This document shows positions 47,128 to 58,432 of a stretch of DNA of 64,000 nt, in pieces. The position numbers and the translations under genes are program-made. Position 1 is the first letter of the stretch. Each line of letters starts with the position of its first letter. The stretch is taken from positions 1,612,001 through 1,676,000 of the forward strand of contig AP019416.1 in assembly GCA_004295565.1 (NCBI GenBank), written 5' to 3'. The notes under the pieces were generated by a model. The model saw nothing but the letters and a program-made list of their open reading frames with translations. It had not been told where the DNA came from and did no database searches. The stretch comes from Vreelandella olivaria (GTDB taxonomy: Bacteria; Pseudomonadota; Gammaproteobacteria; Pseudomonadales; Halomonadaceae).

Positions 47128-49612
47128 TGATTGGCCTCTTCTGCTAGTAAGGCTCGCGGCGAGGCGCGCCAGAAACGCAGCGTAGGCAGGGCAGCCGCCA
47201 GTAGGGCGACAGCGATAGCCGTGGCAAGGGTAACGGCCATTTCCCAGGGGAATAGATAGAGCGGCAGACGCCAGCCAAATGCAGCCACATTGATGATGGC
47301 CACTAAGCCCCAGGTAATGGCGATACCCAGGGGAATCGCCAGCAGGCCGGTCGCTAATGCAGCGCCGCCGAGTTGGGCCAGATTCAACTGTGCCAGCTGC
47401 GCTCGGGGAACGCCCAGAGCCCATAGCGGTGCCAACTGTTGGCGCCGGCTGCGCGCCTGGGTCAGCAGGCTGGCGAACAGAGCCAGGGCTGCTACCGCTA
47501 GGGTCAAGCCATTGAGGGCGCGGGTAATGGTAAAGGTACGCTCAAAATCTCGGTAGCGATGCGCTTGATCTCCCTTTGATCACTCAGCGCATCGCTACCG
47601 AGGTCAAAGCGTTCGCCCAGGGCAGCACGCAGGGCATCAACATCAGCCTCGTCACTCAGGACTAAGCCCATGGAGCTGGGCGGCGCATCAAACCGAGCGG
47701 CAAGCTGGGGCGATGCCATCAACACCTGCCTGCTGGGGTTGCCGTAATCGGGATAAATAGCGGCGATGGTCAGCGTTTCATTGGCGCCCGGCGCGCTAAG
47801 GGTTAGCTGGTCGCCGGGGAGAGGTTCTCGGCGGTGGCGAGCTGCTCGTTAATAAAAATTGCCCCCTCGCTAAAGGCTGCCCAGGCGGATGAGCGGCTCT
47901 GTTGGGTGGCCAGCAGTGGCCAGTGTGGGGTTAATGACTCACCTGGGGTAATGCCGTAAAGCTCGGTAGGCGAGCCTATTGAGCGGCTGCCTTCTGGCGT
48001 GGTGGCGGCCTGCAGCGTTGCCTCACTGCGTCGAGTCAGCAGCCGTTCAGACACCTCCGGTCGGCCAGCGAGCCAGGCGTCAATCTCTGCGTACTGCTCG
48101 CTGGGAGCATTTAAATAGAGCGGGGCGACCAGGCGCTGATCCAGCCACTCTAAAAGGTGAGGCGAAAGCCGCCAACCATACTGCCGACGCCCAGGTTGGT
48201 CGCTAGCGCAATGAGAAGCGCCATCATGGCCAGTGACAGCCTGGGGAGCTGTAGTTGCATATCCGCCATTGCCCAGTGGATCAGCGGGCGCCGACGGGCA
48301 AGGTAAGCCAGCCCTTTCAGCAGTAGCGCTAACAGGGGCGGAAGCCATAGCGCGCTGGCCAATAGCAGCGCGGCAATCAGCCCAAAGCCCGCCACCAAAC
48401 CATCACCAGGGGCTGAAAGCGTAGCCAGGTATACAGCGCTAGCGCAATACTCAAGGCGAGGGCACCGCTGATGCTCATCAGCGTTAATTGACGCCGGTAA
48501 CCGCGGCGCCAGGCCTGCATCTGGCCTAACTCCAGCATGTTCAGGCGGGCAGCGCGCCATAACACACCGCTGCCCGCCAGCAGTAGCCCGCCAAGGCTAA
48601 CCGCCAGCCCACCGACCCAGTAGTGCCAGGGCAGGTTGAGTTCTTGCCCCACGCCTGCGCCATAAAGCGAGCCCAGGGTCGCCGCGACATCGGGCAGTAA
48701 CAAACGTGCCAGCCAAACGCCGCTGGCAATGCCGGCAAGTGCGCCGACCAGACCGAGCAGTAGTAACTCAATGCTTAGCGCCACCACTAAACGGCGCCCT
48801 GAGACACCCAGCACCCGTAGGGTGCGCAGCATGCCCAGGCGTTGCTCCAGCGCCAGGCCTAGCGCTGCCTGAACAATAAATAGCCCTACCACCCAGGCCA
48901 GTAGCCCTAACGCGGTAAGGTTTAGGTGGAAGCTTTCAGTAAGCTGGCCGGGGAGACAAGCGTGGTGGCGCGGGTAAGCCGGCCGGTGCTTCAGAGAGCG
49001 CCCCGGGGCGGCCACCATGCGGGTAATTTCGTTACCGCTTTCAAGCAACCGCGCCGCCGAAGCCATATCCATAATCAGCGTGTTTGGTGGGAGCGCTGAC
49101 GATAAAATCAGCGGTGGAAGTTGCTGGCCCTCTGCTAGGGTCGGGGTGGCGCCTGATGCATCTTCGCGCTCTACCCCTAAGGCTGCCAAGGTGTCAGGCG
49201 CTAGGCGTGTTTGCCACGGAGGGGTTAGAAAGTCGTTTAGCGCCGCAGAGGTATCTGCTTGAGCAAACGGGTTGTCGCCGGACAGGGTGAGCGGATCAAT
49301 GCCGATCAGCGTGAGCCGGGTGCCATCCTGGCTAACGACTTCACCCTCTAACATAGGCGAAACAGGCAGGCCTGCTTGGCGCAGGGCGTGATACTCGGCG
49401 CGGGTGAGAGGCTTGCCATCGCGCCGCTCAAGCTGATCCAGCTGGGTGGCAAACAGTGCATCGGCGCGGGCGTAGCTGTCGCTTGCCGTGGCATTGATCG
49501 CTTGGATGCCGCTCCATAGGGCGCTGGCCACCCAGAGGCCGAGTAGCAGCATGATCAATTGGCCAGGGTGACGCCGGTAGTGGCTAAGCAGCGTGGATAG
49601 AACCTGGGTCAT
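47124..49612 (-). CDS. FtsX-family ABC permease, AttF/AttG-like, several frameshifts
   Basis: Restored to about 830 residues. The ATG at 49612 overlaps the ATPase stop (ATGA) and gives '[22 protein letters not shown]' as first membrane segment. The protein has two FtsX domains: 'GMLRTLRVLGVSGRRLVVALSIELLLLGLVGALAG' (about 48830-48730) and a second near 47450-47180 with 'WALGVPRAQLAQLNLAQLGG', and long periplasmic parts between. Frames change near 48955, 48400, 48165, 47815 and 47545. Such permeases (LolE, MacB, YbbP types) drive lipoprotein or envelope processes rather than uptake. Confidence 0.75.
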
Positions 49613-50274
49613 AGCGCCGTGTCTAGTAAATGGCCGAGGCGCAGGCTTAGACAGCGATCGAGGGGTGCCGCCACTTGCCGGCTGTGAGTAACAACGAGCA
49701 GGGCGCACTGGGTTTCGTGGACGAGGCTTAATAACAGTTCAAGCACTTCACCTGCGCTGGTTTCATCCAAGTTACCCGTGGGTTCGTCGGCCAGCAGGAG
49801 GGCCGGGCGGGGAGCCAGGGCGCGACCGATCGCTAAGCGCTGCTGCTGCCCACCAGAGAGCTGTTCCGGGTAGCGTTTCTCCAAGCCTGTCAGCCCTAGC
49901 CGCTCAATCAAGTAGTTTGCCCAGTCGGCGTCATCGCGCTTGGCTAAGCGCGCCTGCAAGCGCAGATTGTCGATCACCGTTAGGCTGGGGACTAAATGAA
50001 ACTGCTGGAAGACTAACCCCAATTGCTCGCGGCGTAGCTTGGCGCGTGCGGGCTCAGATAATGAGGCGACGTTCTGGCCCTCAAGGGTGATTGTCCCTTG
50101 GTCGGGAAGATCCAAACCAGCGGCAAGGTGCAAGAGGGTGGATTTGCCGCTTCCGGATTCACCCATTAACGCCAGGCTTTCTCCTGCGGCCAAGCGTAGG
50201 GAGACATCTTCGAGTACCCTCAGCGGGCCTTGTGGCGTCGCGTAGGTTTTATGTACCTGACGAAGTTCCAGCAT
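49609..50274 (-). CDS. LolD/YbbA-type ABC ATPase
   Basis: An intact 221-residue ATPase: Walker A '[18 protein letters not shown]', Q-loop '[15 protein letters not shown]', signature '[17 protein letters not shown]' and Walker B '[17 protein letters not shown]'. The LolD-type 'GNLD' sequence fits a partner of FtsX-like permeases. First gene of a three-gene unit with the permease and the AttH-like lipoprotein; start at 50274 after TAGGAGACTC on the coding side is not seen, so the promoter is unclear. Confidence 0.85.
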   Translation of the reverse strand: MLELRQVHKTYATPQGPLRVLEDVSLRLAAGESLALMGESGSGKSTLLHLAAGLDLPDQGTITLEGQNVASLSEPARAKLRREQLGLVFQQFHLVPSLTVIDNLRLQARLAKRDDADWANYLIERLGLTGLEKRYPEQLSGGQQQRLAIGRALAPRPALLLADEPTGNLDETSAGEVLELLLSLVHETQCALLVVTHSRQVAAPLDRCLSLRLGHLLDTAL

Positions 50275-50322
50275 AGGAGACTCATATTGCTATAGAGGGA
50301 GGCGTTCCAGCAATGAAAAGGG

Positions 50323-51880
50323 CTAGTCGTTAATCGGCGTTACCGTCGCACCCCGATCTCCGTATACCGCTATGCCACCGCGTCCTGTGTGTTTGATGAA
50401 ATACATACTTTTATCGGCCGCATCAATAAGCTCATCCGCACTGCCAAATCCACCGTCATCCAAACAGGCGATACCGATGGATACGGATACATGAATAGGT
50501 TCCTGATCATCGTGAGCCATCGGTGTTTTTTCCAGGCGCTGGGCAATTCGTTTGGCGAATATCTGGGCTGACTGTGCATCTTCATCCGGCAAGACGACCA
50601 GAAACTCTTCGCCACCCCAGCGACCCGCAAGATCGCCGTCACGAACGAGCGACTGTAGCGTTTTGCCAAATTTTTGCAGCACATTGTCGCCCATTTGGTG
50701 GCCGTATTGATCGTTTAGCTTCTTAAAGTGGTCAAGATCAATAAACACTACGGACATGATGCGGGACTGTTGCTGGCACAGGACAAAGCGCTTGTGCATC
50801 TGCTCTTCAAGCCAGGATCGGTTGGCAAGTCCGGTGAGTACGTCTGTTCGTGAGCGCTCTTCCAACTCATCTTGCCGCTGGCGGAGTGAGGCGAGCTCCA
50901 CCTGGTGGGTATCCAGTCGCGCTTTGAGCTGTAGCGTTTGTTGAAACAGCAGTTGCTGAGCTTCAGCCAGTAGTGATTCGTTATTCTGTAAAGGGGGAGC
51001 CGTCATCTGCAGCATGTCCGCCAGTGCTGGCAACTGTTCCTGAATATTCTCCAGCAAATGCCGTAAAGAGATCGTTTGGGCGCTCTGGTAGGTTTCAAAC
51101 TCCCGCACCACGGCGACTAGCGATTGCGCTGGGTGGGACGAGAGCCAGGCATCGGCAATGGGGCCAGATAGCTGAACGCACAGCTTGTCGGGGTGGTAAT
51201 GTCGTATTCGCCGTGGCTGTCGCAGATTCGCTGTGCCAGTGGCGCCGGGACTCCCCACTTGGCGGCAAGCCAGGCGCCTACCTGGGAGTGATCACAGCCA
51301 AAGAGCCGCTGTTCCGACTCCGATAGCTGCCGATGAGAGAGTGCGATTTCCGTATATAGATTGTTGCTCTCTTTAGGGTAGGTTGCCCGTAATGCCATGA
51401 TGCCAATGTCCTGGAGCAAGGCGGCCGTAAACACGGGCCCCGCCATGTCGGGGCAGAGATAGACGGCAAGGTGGCGGGCGGCTAATGAGGCAATGATGGA
51501 GCGCATCCATACACGCTGGTAATGAACGTCAATGCCCCGGTTTTGAAGCAGGCTGAAACTCATTACCGCTGCCAACGTGGTGTCTAACCCTAGACGAGCC
51601 GTCGCTTCCTGGCAGGCGTATACCTTTGTATGGCTACGCGAGAAAAAGGCGCTGTTGGCAAGGGTAATGATCCGCATGGTCAAGGCGGGATCACGCTCTA
51701 TCGCATTGGCGTACTCGTTTACTGACGGGTGCTCAGTGCGGGCTATTTTAAGACGTTGATAGCGACCGATGGCAGACTGGGAAGAGTCGGGCAGTTAATT
51801 AGATCTGCTACCAAAAATGGCGGTAATTCAGTCGATAAGACCAAGTCTTTCGAATTATCACTTGCCTGGATGGCCTGCAT
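50323..51880 (-). CDS. HDOD-GGDEF protein (diguanylate cyclase), two frameshifts
   Basis: A cytoplasmic signalling protein of about 519 residues. The ATG at 51880 follows GGAGAG. The N-terminal HDOD domain has 'LPSLPSVAINVLK', 'ERDPALTMRIITLANSAFF' and 'LLQDIGIMALR'. A coiled-coil linker ('AEAQQLLFQQTLQLKARLDTH') leads to a GGDEF domain with 'DVLTGLANRSWLEE', 'DLDHFKKLNDQYGHQMGDNVL' and the active-site 'RWGGEEFLVVLP'. Frames change near 51750 (A-run) and 51190. The GGEEF motif is intact, so cyclic-di-GMP synthesis is likely. Confidence 0.85.
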
Positions 51881-52233
51881 TATTCTCTCCTGGCTCTCGT
51901 TGGCTCGCAGCAGCCCAGCCTCAACTTTTCCATGTCACTCGCCACCTTGGGCAGTGATAATAGAATTCATTCGTTTGTATTAAACCATTTTAGGCGACTA
52001 GCTGGTTAAATACCTACACATAAATGCCTGCAACGTTACAGAACTACAGTCAAAAATACGCTAAGCCACGCTGTTATGTAAGATATTTCTTCGAATTTGG
52101 CTATTGGCCATTCGCCAGGCTGTGCGACTAAAGGGTAAATCGTTCTCCCTTTTTTATTTCCATACAACTACCATACTAGTCATATCAGTTGTGGCTGCTA
52201 CCGCCACGAACTTCGCTATCAGGATCTGGCGCA
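51881..52233. other. Divergent promoter region between the HDOD-GGDEF and GntR genes
   Basis: An AT-rich 350-base gap without a supported gene. It should contain the promoters of both divergent genes. CATACTAGTCATAT near 52172-52185 is a near-palindrome that could bind a GntR-type regulator; this is a guess from symmetry. Confidence 0.35.
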
Positions 52234-52965
52234 ATGCACACAACCTTACAATCGCTATGGCAGGAAACCCGCGATGGAGAATCGGTACGCCAACGGCTAT
52301 TTCATGTGCTGAGGCAGTCGATTATCCAGATGGTGCTGGCGCCGGGGCAGGCGCTATCGGAGAAGGAGATTGCGAATTTGTTTACCGTCAGTCGCCAACC
52401 TGTGCGAGAAGCATTTATTCGCCTTTCTGAGTCAGGTTTGGTGGAGGTTCGGCCCCAAAGAGGCACCTATGTGGTGCGCATTTCGCGCCAAGCGGTGCTG
52501 GAGGCACGATTTATTCGTGAGTCTCTAGAGGTTGCCATTGCTTTAGAGGCAGCTAAATGCACGCTTCCATCAAGCATTTTGATGGAGTTAAACGAGCTGA
52601 TTGAGCGCCAGCGCAGTTGCATTGAGCGGCAAGATCATGACCGTTTTTTCTTTCTTGACGAGATGTTCCATCGCACCTTGGCAATCTCTACGGGGCAAAC
52701 CATGGCATGGAACGTGATCGAAGATGTTAAAGCGCAGTTGGATAGGGTGCGGTATTTGAGTATTCCTGATTCCACACCTATCCCCAAACTGGCAGATCAA
52801 CATCAGGCCATAGTGGACGCGATATCTGCTGGGGATACTGAGGCGGCCGAGCAGGCAATGAGTATCCACCAGCGTGAAATACTTCATTCGCTACCTGAAC
52901 TAGAGCGCCGCTTTCCAGAATTGTTTGAAAATGTGGGCATCAATGCTCATGCGCTATCTATATAA
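52234..52965 (+). CDS. GntR/FadR-family regulator of the hexuronate cluster
   Basis: An intact regulator of about 243 residues. I choose the ATG at 52234 (MHTTLQSLWQE). The winged helix has 'LSEKEIANLFTVSRQPVREA' and 'RLSESGLVEVRPQRGTYVV'. The C-terminal FCD domain has 'FIRESLEVAIALEAA', 'DEMFHRTLAISTGQ' and 'DQHQAIVDAISAGDTEAAEQAM', with the metal-binding histidines of FCD proteins. It precedes TRAP, ManD and UxuB genes in the same direction, so it is probably an ExuR/UxuR-like repressor of this cluster. Confidence 0.8.
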   Translation: MHTTLQSLWQETRDGESVRQRLFHVLRQSIIQMVLAPGQALSEKEIANLFTVSRQPVREAFIRLSESGLVEVRPQRGTYVVRISRQAVLEARFIRESLEVAIALEAAKCTLPSSILMELNELIERQRSCIERQDHDRFFFLDEMFHRTLAISTGQTMAWNVIEDVKAQLDRVRYLSIPDSTPIPKLADQHQAIVDAISAGDTEAAEQAMSIHQREILHSLPELERRFPELFENVGINAHALSI

Positions 52966-53072
52966 AACCTGCAAGAGAACAACACAAAAGCAACATAGGC
53001 CGCATTACGAAGGATCAGCCAGAACTGGTTGGTAAATCATCAATAATAAATGAAAGCCTTTAGGAGCCTGAA

Positions 53073-54032
53073 ATGAAACTCACAAAATTACTTCCTGCTG
53101 TAGCGCTGATTGTCGCAAGCCATTCGGCTCACGCCGCTTATCAGCTTAATGTCTCAATAGCGTTGAGCCCTCAAGATCCTATCGCCCAGGCAATGGAGAG
53201 TGCTAAAGAGGCGATTGAGGAGCGCTCAGAGGGGGAACTGACCATTCAGATATTCCCCAATAGCCAGCTTGGTTCTGACGAAGACGTGATCGAACAAATT
53301 CGTAGTGGTGCCAATATCGCTATCTTAGTCGATGCGGGGCGTTTATCGGAGTATCAACCCGAGCTGGGTATCTTGAGTGCCCCTTATTTAGTCGAAGACC
53401 ATCGCGACTATAGCCAAATCACAACATCTCCGCTTTATCTGGATTGGGTCGAGGGTCTTGCAGAATCAAGTGGGTTACGACTGCTCAACTATAACTGGTT
53501 TCAGGGGTCACGGCAGATGCTGACCCAAAATGAAGTCAACACACCAGAGGATTTAAATGGTGTGCGGGTGCGCACTATCAACTCCCCTGTATGGGTGAAA
53601 ACCATTGAAGCCATGGGCGCTACTCCGACGCCGCTGCCTTGGTCAGAAGTTTACTCAGCGCTACAGCTAGGTTCGATTGATGGAGCCGAAGCGCAGCTAA
53701 CTGCGGCTGAAGGTCAAAACTTGCATGAAGTCATTACTCACGTGGCGCTAACTAATCACATTCATTTGATGACCGGTATTGCGACTTCCGAGCAGTGGTA
53801 CCAGGCGTTACCTGAGGAGTTGCGCTCAATCCTCGATGAAGAGCTGCTCAGTGCTGGCGATGCGGCTAGCCAAGCGACGTCAGACGCCCAAGCGTCGGTG
53901 CGCGAGCGGATGGAAGCGGCAGGCGTTACGTTTTCCGAGGTGGATATGGAAGTATTCCGCGACCGAGTGAGCAGCGTCTATGAAGAGCTAGGTTACGACC
54001 AGTATCGTGATCAATTGCTTTCTTCAGAGTGA
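53073..54032 (+). CDS. dctP: TRAP transporter substrate-binding protein, system 1
   Basis: An intact 319-residue DctP protein with a signal peptide ending 'SHSAHAAYQ'. It shows 'FPNSQLGSDEDVIEQIRSGAN', 'GVRVRTINSPVWVKTIEAMGA' and 'PLPWSEVYSALQLGSIDGAE', the conserved substrate-binding segment of hexuronate/dicarboxylate TRAP proteins, with the arginine in 'VRVRT' as likely carboxylate ligand. ATG after TAGGAGCC. It serves the DctQ and DctM genes that follow, after a hairpin. A sugar acid is the likely ligand, given the catabolic genes downstream. Confidence 0.85.
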   Translation: MKLTKLLPAVALIVASHSAHAAYQLNVSIALSPQDPIAQAMESAKEAIEERSEGELTIQIFPNSQLGSDEDVIEQIRSGANIAILVDAGRLSEYQPELGILSAPYLVEDHRDYSQITTSPLYLDWVEGLAESSGLRLLNYNWFQGSRQMLTQNEVNTPEDLNGVRVRTINSPVWVKTIEAMGATPTPLPWSEVYSALQLGSIDGAEAQLTAAEGQNLHEVITHVALTNHIHLMTGIATSEQWYQALPEELRSILDEELLSAGDAASQATSDAQASVRERMEAAGVTFSEVDMEVFRDRVSSVYEELGYDQYRDQLLSSE

Positions 54033-54046
54033 GTATCAGCCCTCTG

Positions 54047-54060
54047 CCTGCCAGGGCAGG
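54047..54060 (+). other. Hairpin between dctP1 and dctQ1
   Basis: CCTGCC at 54047-54052 pairs with GGCAGG at 54055-54060 (loop AG) shortly after the dctP stop, with a TTGTCTTTT stretch following. It may reduce readthrough so that the binding protein is made in excess. A comparable hairpin lies after dctP2. Confidence 0.5.
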
Positions 54061-54126
54061 GGCTTCACCCTTGTCTTTTGCTATTACTTAACTGTCCAAA
54101 TCCCCTTTTAGGGGGAGGAACGCTGT

Positions 54127-54620
54127 ATGTGGCATTGGTACGATAAAGGTGAGGAGTGGTTGGCTATTATGCTACTCGGTGGTACCTCTCTCACCATGTT
54201 TGTTAGCTCGACGGCTAGAGCAATCGGAAATCCTTTGCAGGGGGCGCTGAGCTTGCGCAATTTCTGTTTATTTGGACGGCTGTATTAGGTGCTGATATTA
54301 CCCTGCGCCAGGGTGGTCAGGTGAGAATTGATGCGCTTGTCATTCGTTTACCTATTAAATGGCAGCTTCTTATTACCAGTTTGTGCATTGGAATGATGAT
54401 ACTATTTCTGGCCCTTTTAATCTGGTATGGCTTTGTTTTAGCGGCTTCAAACTGGCAGCGCCCTATGGGAGTGGCAGGACTTAGTTATGGTTATATTACC
54501 CTAGCGCTTCCTGTTGGGGCATTATTAATGATGCTTTCATTGGTACGGCGTTTGTTCACTAAGGGTGTTATCGGCAGTTTGGTTACTGACGATGATAATG
54601 TTGTGGAGGAGGCGCTATGA
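54127..54620 (+). CDS. dctQ: TRAP transporter small permease, system 1, one frameshift
   Basis: A DctQ protein of about 164 residues and four helices. The ATG at 54127 follows GGGGGAGGAA and gives 'MWHWYDKGEEWLAIMLLGG'. After a frame change near 54250 the protein reads 'QFLFIWTAVLGADITLRQGGQVRIDAL', typical of DctQ, then 'FVLAASNWQRPMGVAGLSYGYI'. The TGA overlaps the dctM start (ATGA). Confidence 0.8.
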
Positions 54621-55905
54621 CGGCAGCTTTGTTATTAGGATTCGGCCTGCTTCTTATGGCGATAGGGATGCCCGTTGCCTTTGCTATTGGAATTGCGGGT
54701 TTCTCCTATTTTTATTGCCTGAAACATTTTTACCGACCAGCATTGCCGTCCAACGCATTGTGTCTTCGACACAATCATTTCCACTATTAGCGGTGCCGTT
54801 GTTTATTTTTATCGGCCACCTAATGAACGCCAGCGGTATTACTCCCCGTTTGGTTCACCTTTCTACGCTTTTAGCGGGATGGATGAGCGGAGGTTTAGCC
54901 CAGGCAAGTATCGTGTTGAGTACCTTAATGGGCGGGGTTTCCGGTTCTGCCGTGGCCGATGCCGCTATGCAATCCAGGGTGCTGGGAAAAAGCATGATTA
55001 AGGGAGGCTACTCAGCGGGGTTTACTGGGGCGGTGCTCTCTATTGGGGGACTGATCACAGCGACCATTCCGCCAAGTATCGGCTTGATCCTTTATGGCTA
55101 TCTGGGCGAAGTCTCAATAGGGCGGCTATTTATCGCAGGCCTCGTGCCGGGCTTCTTGCTAATGGTGGCGCTGATGGTGACGACTTACATCATGGCCAAA
55201 CGGCGGGGCTATCAGCCGGTAAGAGAGCGGCTACCCACTGGCCGTGAAGTACTGAAGGCCCTGCGTGGCAGTATCTGGGCAATTCTCTTCCCTGTATGGC
55301 TCTTGGTAGGGATTCGCTATGGACTTTTTACCCCCTCCGAAGCAGGTGCTTTTGCGGTTGCATACGCCTTGTTGGTGGGCTGCGTAATACACCGAGAAAT
55401 GGGTGTTAAAGAGATACTTAATGCCATGCGTGCCAGCGTAAGGGATATTGGCATGATAATGCTGATTATTATGTTCTCAGGCATTATTGGCTATGTCGTC
55501 TCTTTTGAAAGGGTGCCGCAAACAATAGCAGAGCTAACACTCGGCGTATTCTCTAGTCATATAACACTGTTGCTGGCAGTTTCCGTCATACTTGTTTTTC
55601 TAGGCATGCTGTTAGAAGCCACGGTGGTCGTCATGTTGTTAACCCCCATCTTGGTGCCCGTGATTAAAGCCGCGGGTGTTGATCCTGTTCATTTTGGGCT
55701 GTTAATGATGACGCTGGTTACCTTTGGTGGCATGACGCCTCCCGTGGGGATTTCTATGTATACAGTATGTGGCATTTTACGGTGCTCTTTTTATGACTAT
55801 AGCCGTGAGTTACTGCCGTTTGCTTTAGCGGTATTGATTGTGGTGTTGGGAATTCTTTTCTTCCCCAATGTCGTACTGTTTTTGCCTAACTTACTGCTTG
55901 GCTAA
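54617..55905 (+). CDS. dctM: TRAP transporter large permease, system 1, one frameshift
   Basis: A DctM protein of about 429 residues. 'LLMAIGMPVAFAIGIAGF' is the start helix, and a frame change near 54705 restores 'LFLLPETFLPTSIAVQRI'. Further on are 'IFIGHLMNASGITPRLVHL', 'MGGVSGSAVADAAMQSRVLG' and 'LITATIPPSIGLILYGYLG', the conserved sodium-coupled core, and 'TFGGMTPPVGISMYTVCGI'. It ends the first TRAP transporter. Confidence 0.85.
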
Positions 55906-55938
55906 ATCTACCTATGGCTCTCTTATAATGAAGGAACA

Positions 55939-56082
55939 ATGATGAAGTTTGATAATAATGTTGAGTTAATAGGTAAAGCATTCCTGTTAGAAAATGAAGT
56001 GGCCCATCGGCTTTATCATAACGGCAAGATGATTCGGGCGGCGTGTTACCACAAAGTGCAGCGCTACCTATTTGAGCGTTAA
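55939..56082 (+). CDS. Small ORF of 47-48 residues between dctM1 and manD
   Basis: Two adjacent ATGs (55939 and 55942) follow AAGGAAC. The predicted peptide begins '[20 protein letters not shown]', then '[19 protein letters not shown]', and ends 'VQRYLFER' with TAA at 56080-56082. It is basic at its end and has no membrane segment. I do not recognise it. It lies 30 bases ahead of manD, reads in the operon direction and is uninterrupted, so it may be a real small protein or a leader. Confidence 0.5.
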   Translation: MMKFDNNVELIGKAFLLENEVAHRLYHNGKMIRAACYHKVQRYLFER

Positions 56083-56111
56083 CTTCTTTTACTTCTTGTG
56101 ATGGATTTCTC

Positions 56112-57321
56112 ATGATCATTAGCGATGCATATTTAATCGTAACGTCCCCAGGCCGCAACTTTGTCACGCTGAAAATTGTTACCGAATCAGGAGTGTATGG
56201 GATCGGCGACGCCACCTTAAACGGCCGCGAGCTGTCGGTGGTCGCCTACCTGGAAGAGCATGTATTACCAACACTGATTGGGCGTGATGCTAGCCGTATT
56301 GAAGATATCTGGCACTACCTTTATCGCGGCGCTTACTGGCGGCGAGGCCCAGTAACGATGACGGCTATTGCGGCAGTCGACGTAGCCCTATGGGACATCA
56401 AAGCAAAGGTTGCGGGCATGCCTCTGTATCAACTGTTGGGTGGCAAGAGCCGTGACCGAGTGATGGTGTATGGCCATGCAACGGGGCGAGATATTGAAGC
56501 GTGCCTGGAAGAGGTCGCCCGCCATGTGGATGAGGGCTACAAAGCCGTGCGCGTTCAGGCGGGTGTGCCAGGCATTGCCAGTATTTATGGTGTCGCCAAA
56601 AAGAGGGTGAGCCCTATGAACCTGCAGATTCTGATTTGCCCGCAGAGCATGTGTGGAGTACCAGCAAATACTTGAATCATGTCCCCAAGCTGTTTGCCGC
56701 CGTACGTGAACGCTTTGGTGATGATTTACACGTGCTACACGATGTTCATCACCGCCTGACGCCCATTGAGGCCGCCCGCTTAGGCAAAGAAGTGGAGCCC
56801 TATCATCTATTTTGGCTCGAAGACTGCGTACCGGCTGAGAATCAGGAGGCGTTTGGTCTTATCCGCCAGCACACCACCACGCCATTGGCGGTGGGCGAAG
56901 TCTTTAACAGCCTGTATGACGCCAAAGCGCTCATTGAAAATCAGTGGATCGACTATATCCGCGCCACCCTAACCCATGCCGGGGGGATCACCCATGTACG
57001 CCGCATCGCCGATTTAGCGGGTCTTTATCACGTGCGTACCGGTTTCCACGGGCCAACGGATCTTTCTCCGGTGTGCCTGGGTGCGGCGATTCACTTTGAC
57101 ACCTGGGTACCCAACTTCGGCATCCAGGAGTACATGCCGCATACCAGCGCTACTGACGAGGTATTCCCCACGATTATCGCTTTGAAGATGGGCATTTCAT
57201 TGTCGGTGAAAAGCCGGGGCATGGCGTCGATATCGATGAACAGTTAGCCAAGCAATACCCCTATAAGCGTGCCAGCCTGCCGGTGAACCGGTTGGAAGAC
57301 GGCACCCTATGGCACTGGTAA
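56112..57321 (+). CDS. manD: ManD/RspA-type D-mannonate dehydratase, two frameshifts
   Basis: An enolase-superfamily dehydratase, restored to about 403 residues as is usual for ManD. It has '[20 protein letters not shown]', '[20 protein letters not shown]', '[10 protein letters not shown]', the metal ligands in '[11 protein letters not shown]', '[11 protein letters not shown]' and '[11 protein letters not shown]', and the end '[10 protein letters not shown]'. Frames change near 56605 and 57175. D-mannonate is dehydrated to 2-keto-3-deoxygluconate in the hexuronate path; low-efficiency or inactive members exist, so substrate should be treated as probable. Next gene is RspB-like, as in rspAB operons. 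Confidence 0.85.
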
Positions 57322-57335
57322 GGAGCGTTTCGTCA

Positions 57336-58356
57336 ATGAAAGCATTTCAGGTCAAAGCGCCACACGACTACCAAGTGGCTGAGGTTGAAGCTCCTGAGGT
57401 TGCCAGCGGGGAGGTGCTTGTTCGGGTGGCCTTCGCCGGTATCTGCGGCTCGGATATGCATATTATCCATGGCGACAACGCCTTTGTGCGCTTTCCGCGC
57501 ATCACCGGGCATGAGTTCGCCGGGGTAGTGGAAGCGATAGGGGAAGGGTGGCTGACGTCGCTGCTGGGGATCGCGTATGTATTGACCCGGTCATCAGTTG
57601 CGGCACCTGCTACCCATGCCGCATTGGGCGCCCCAACGTCTGCAGTTCGCTTGAAGTGATCGGCGTGCATCGTAATGGTGGTTTTGAAGAGTTTGTGGCT
57701 GTCCCTGCGGCTAACGTACACCGCCTACCTGAACATATCGGGCTAGACGCGGCTGCCTTGGTTGAGCCTTACACCATTGCCGCCAACGTGCTTGATCGCA
57801 TGCAGCCGCACCCGGGTGATCGGCTATTGATTCTGGGCGCTGGCGTGATTGGCATGACGATTCTGCAGATGGCCCGGGCCAAGGGTATCGACGAGGTCAT
57901 CGTCACTGACGTTATTAATGAGCGATTAGCGGCGGCAAAACAGCTTGGGGCAACGCAGGTATTGAATAGCCGCGAGCAGGACGTGGAAAAGAGGTGCTTG
58001 CCTTAACCCAGGGTGAAGGCGTACCGCTGATTGCCGATGCGGCCTGCGTGCCAGCGCTGTTACCGCAAATGCTGCGTTTAGCATCGCCAGCAGGGCGTAT
58101 TGGTTTGCTGGGCTTTAGCGTTCAGCCCAGTGACCTTGTACAGCTGGAAGTGATTAAGAAAGAGCTGACCCTGGTTGGGTCGCGGCTCAACAATCGTAAG
58201 TTTCCGGAGGTGCTTGAGTTAATGGCAAGTGGGCAGTTGGATCCCTTGGCGTTAGTTAGCCATCGGTTGCCGCTAAGCGACATGCCCAGCGCCATTGAGA
58301 TGCTTGATCACCGGCCAGAAGAGGCCCGTAAGGTACTGATTCAAATTAGTGCTTAA
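57336..58356 (+). CDS. rspB: Zinc-dependent alcohol dehydrogenase, RspB-like, two frameshifts
   Basis: An MDR-family NAD(P) dehydrogenase of about 340 residues. The ATG is at 57336. The catalytic zinc ligands are in 'GICGSDMHIIHG' and 'ITGHEFAGVVEAIGEG', the structural zinc cysteines in 'CGTCYPCRIGRPNVC', and the Rossmann motif in 'LLILGAGVIGMTILQMA'. Frames change near 57550 and 57990. RspB-type enzymes next to RspA/ManD oxidise L-gulonate- or L-galactonate-like sugar acids; here the exact substrate is not readable. Confidence 0.8.
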
Positions 58357-58432
58357 GGGTAACCACGCCAACTCGCGCGCAACTAACAGCCGCAATCAAT
58401 AATTAACAACATCCGTGTGTAGGAGAAAGATA

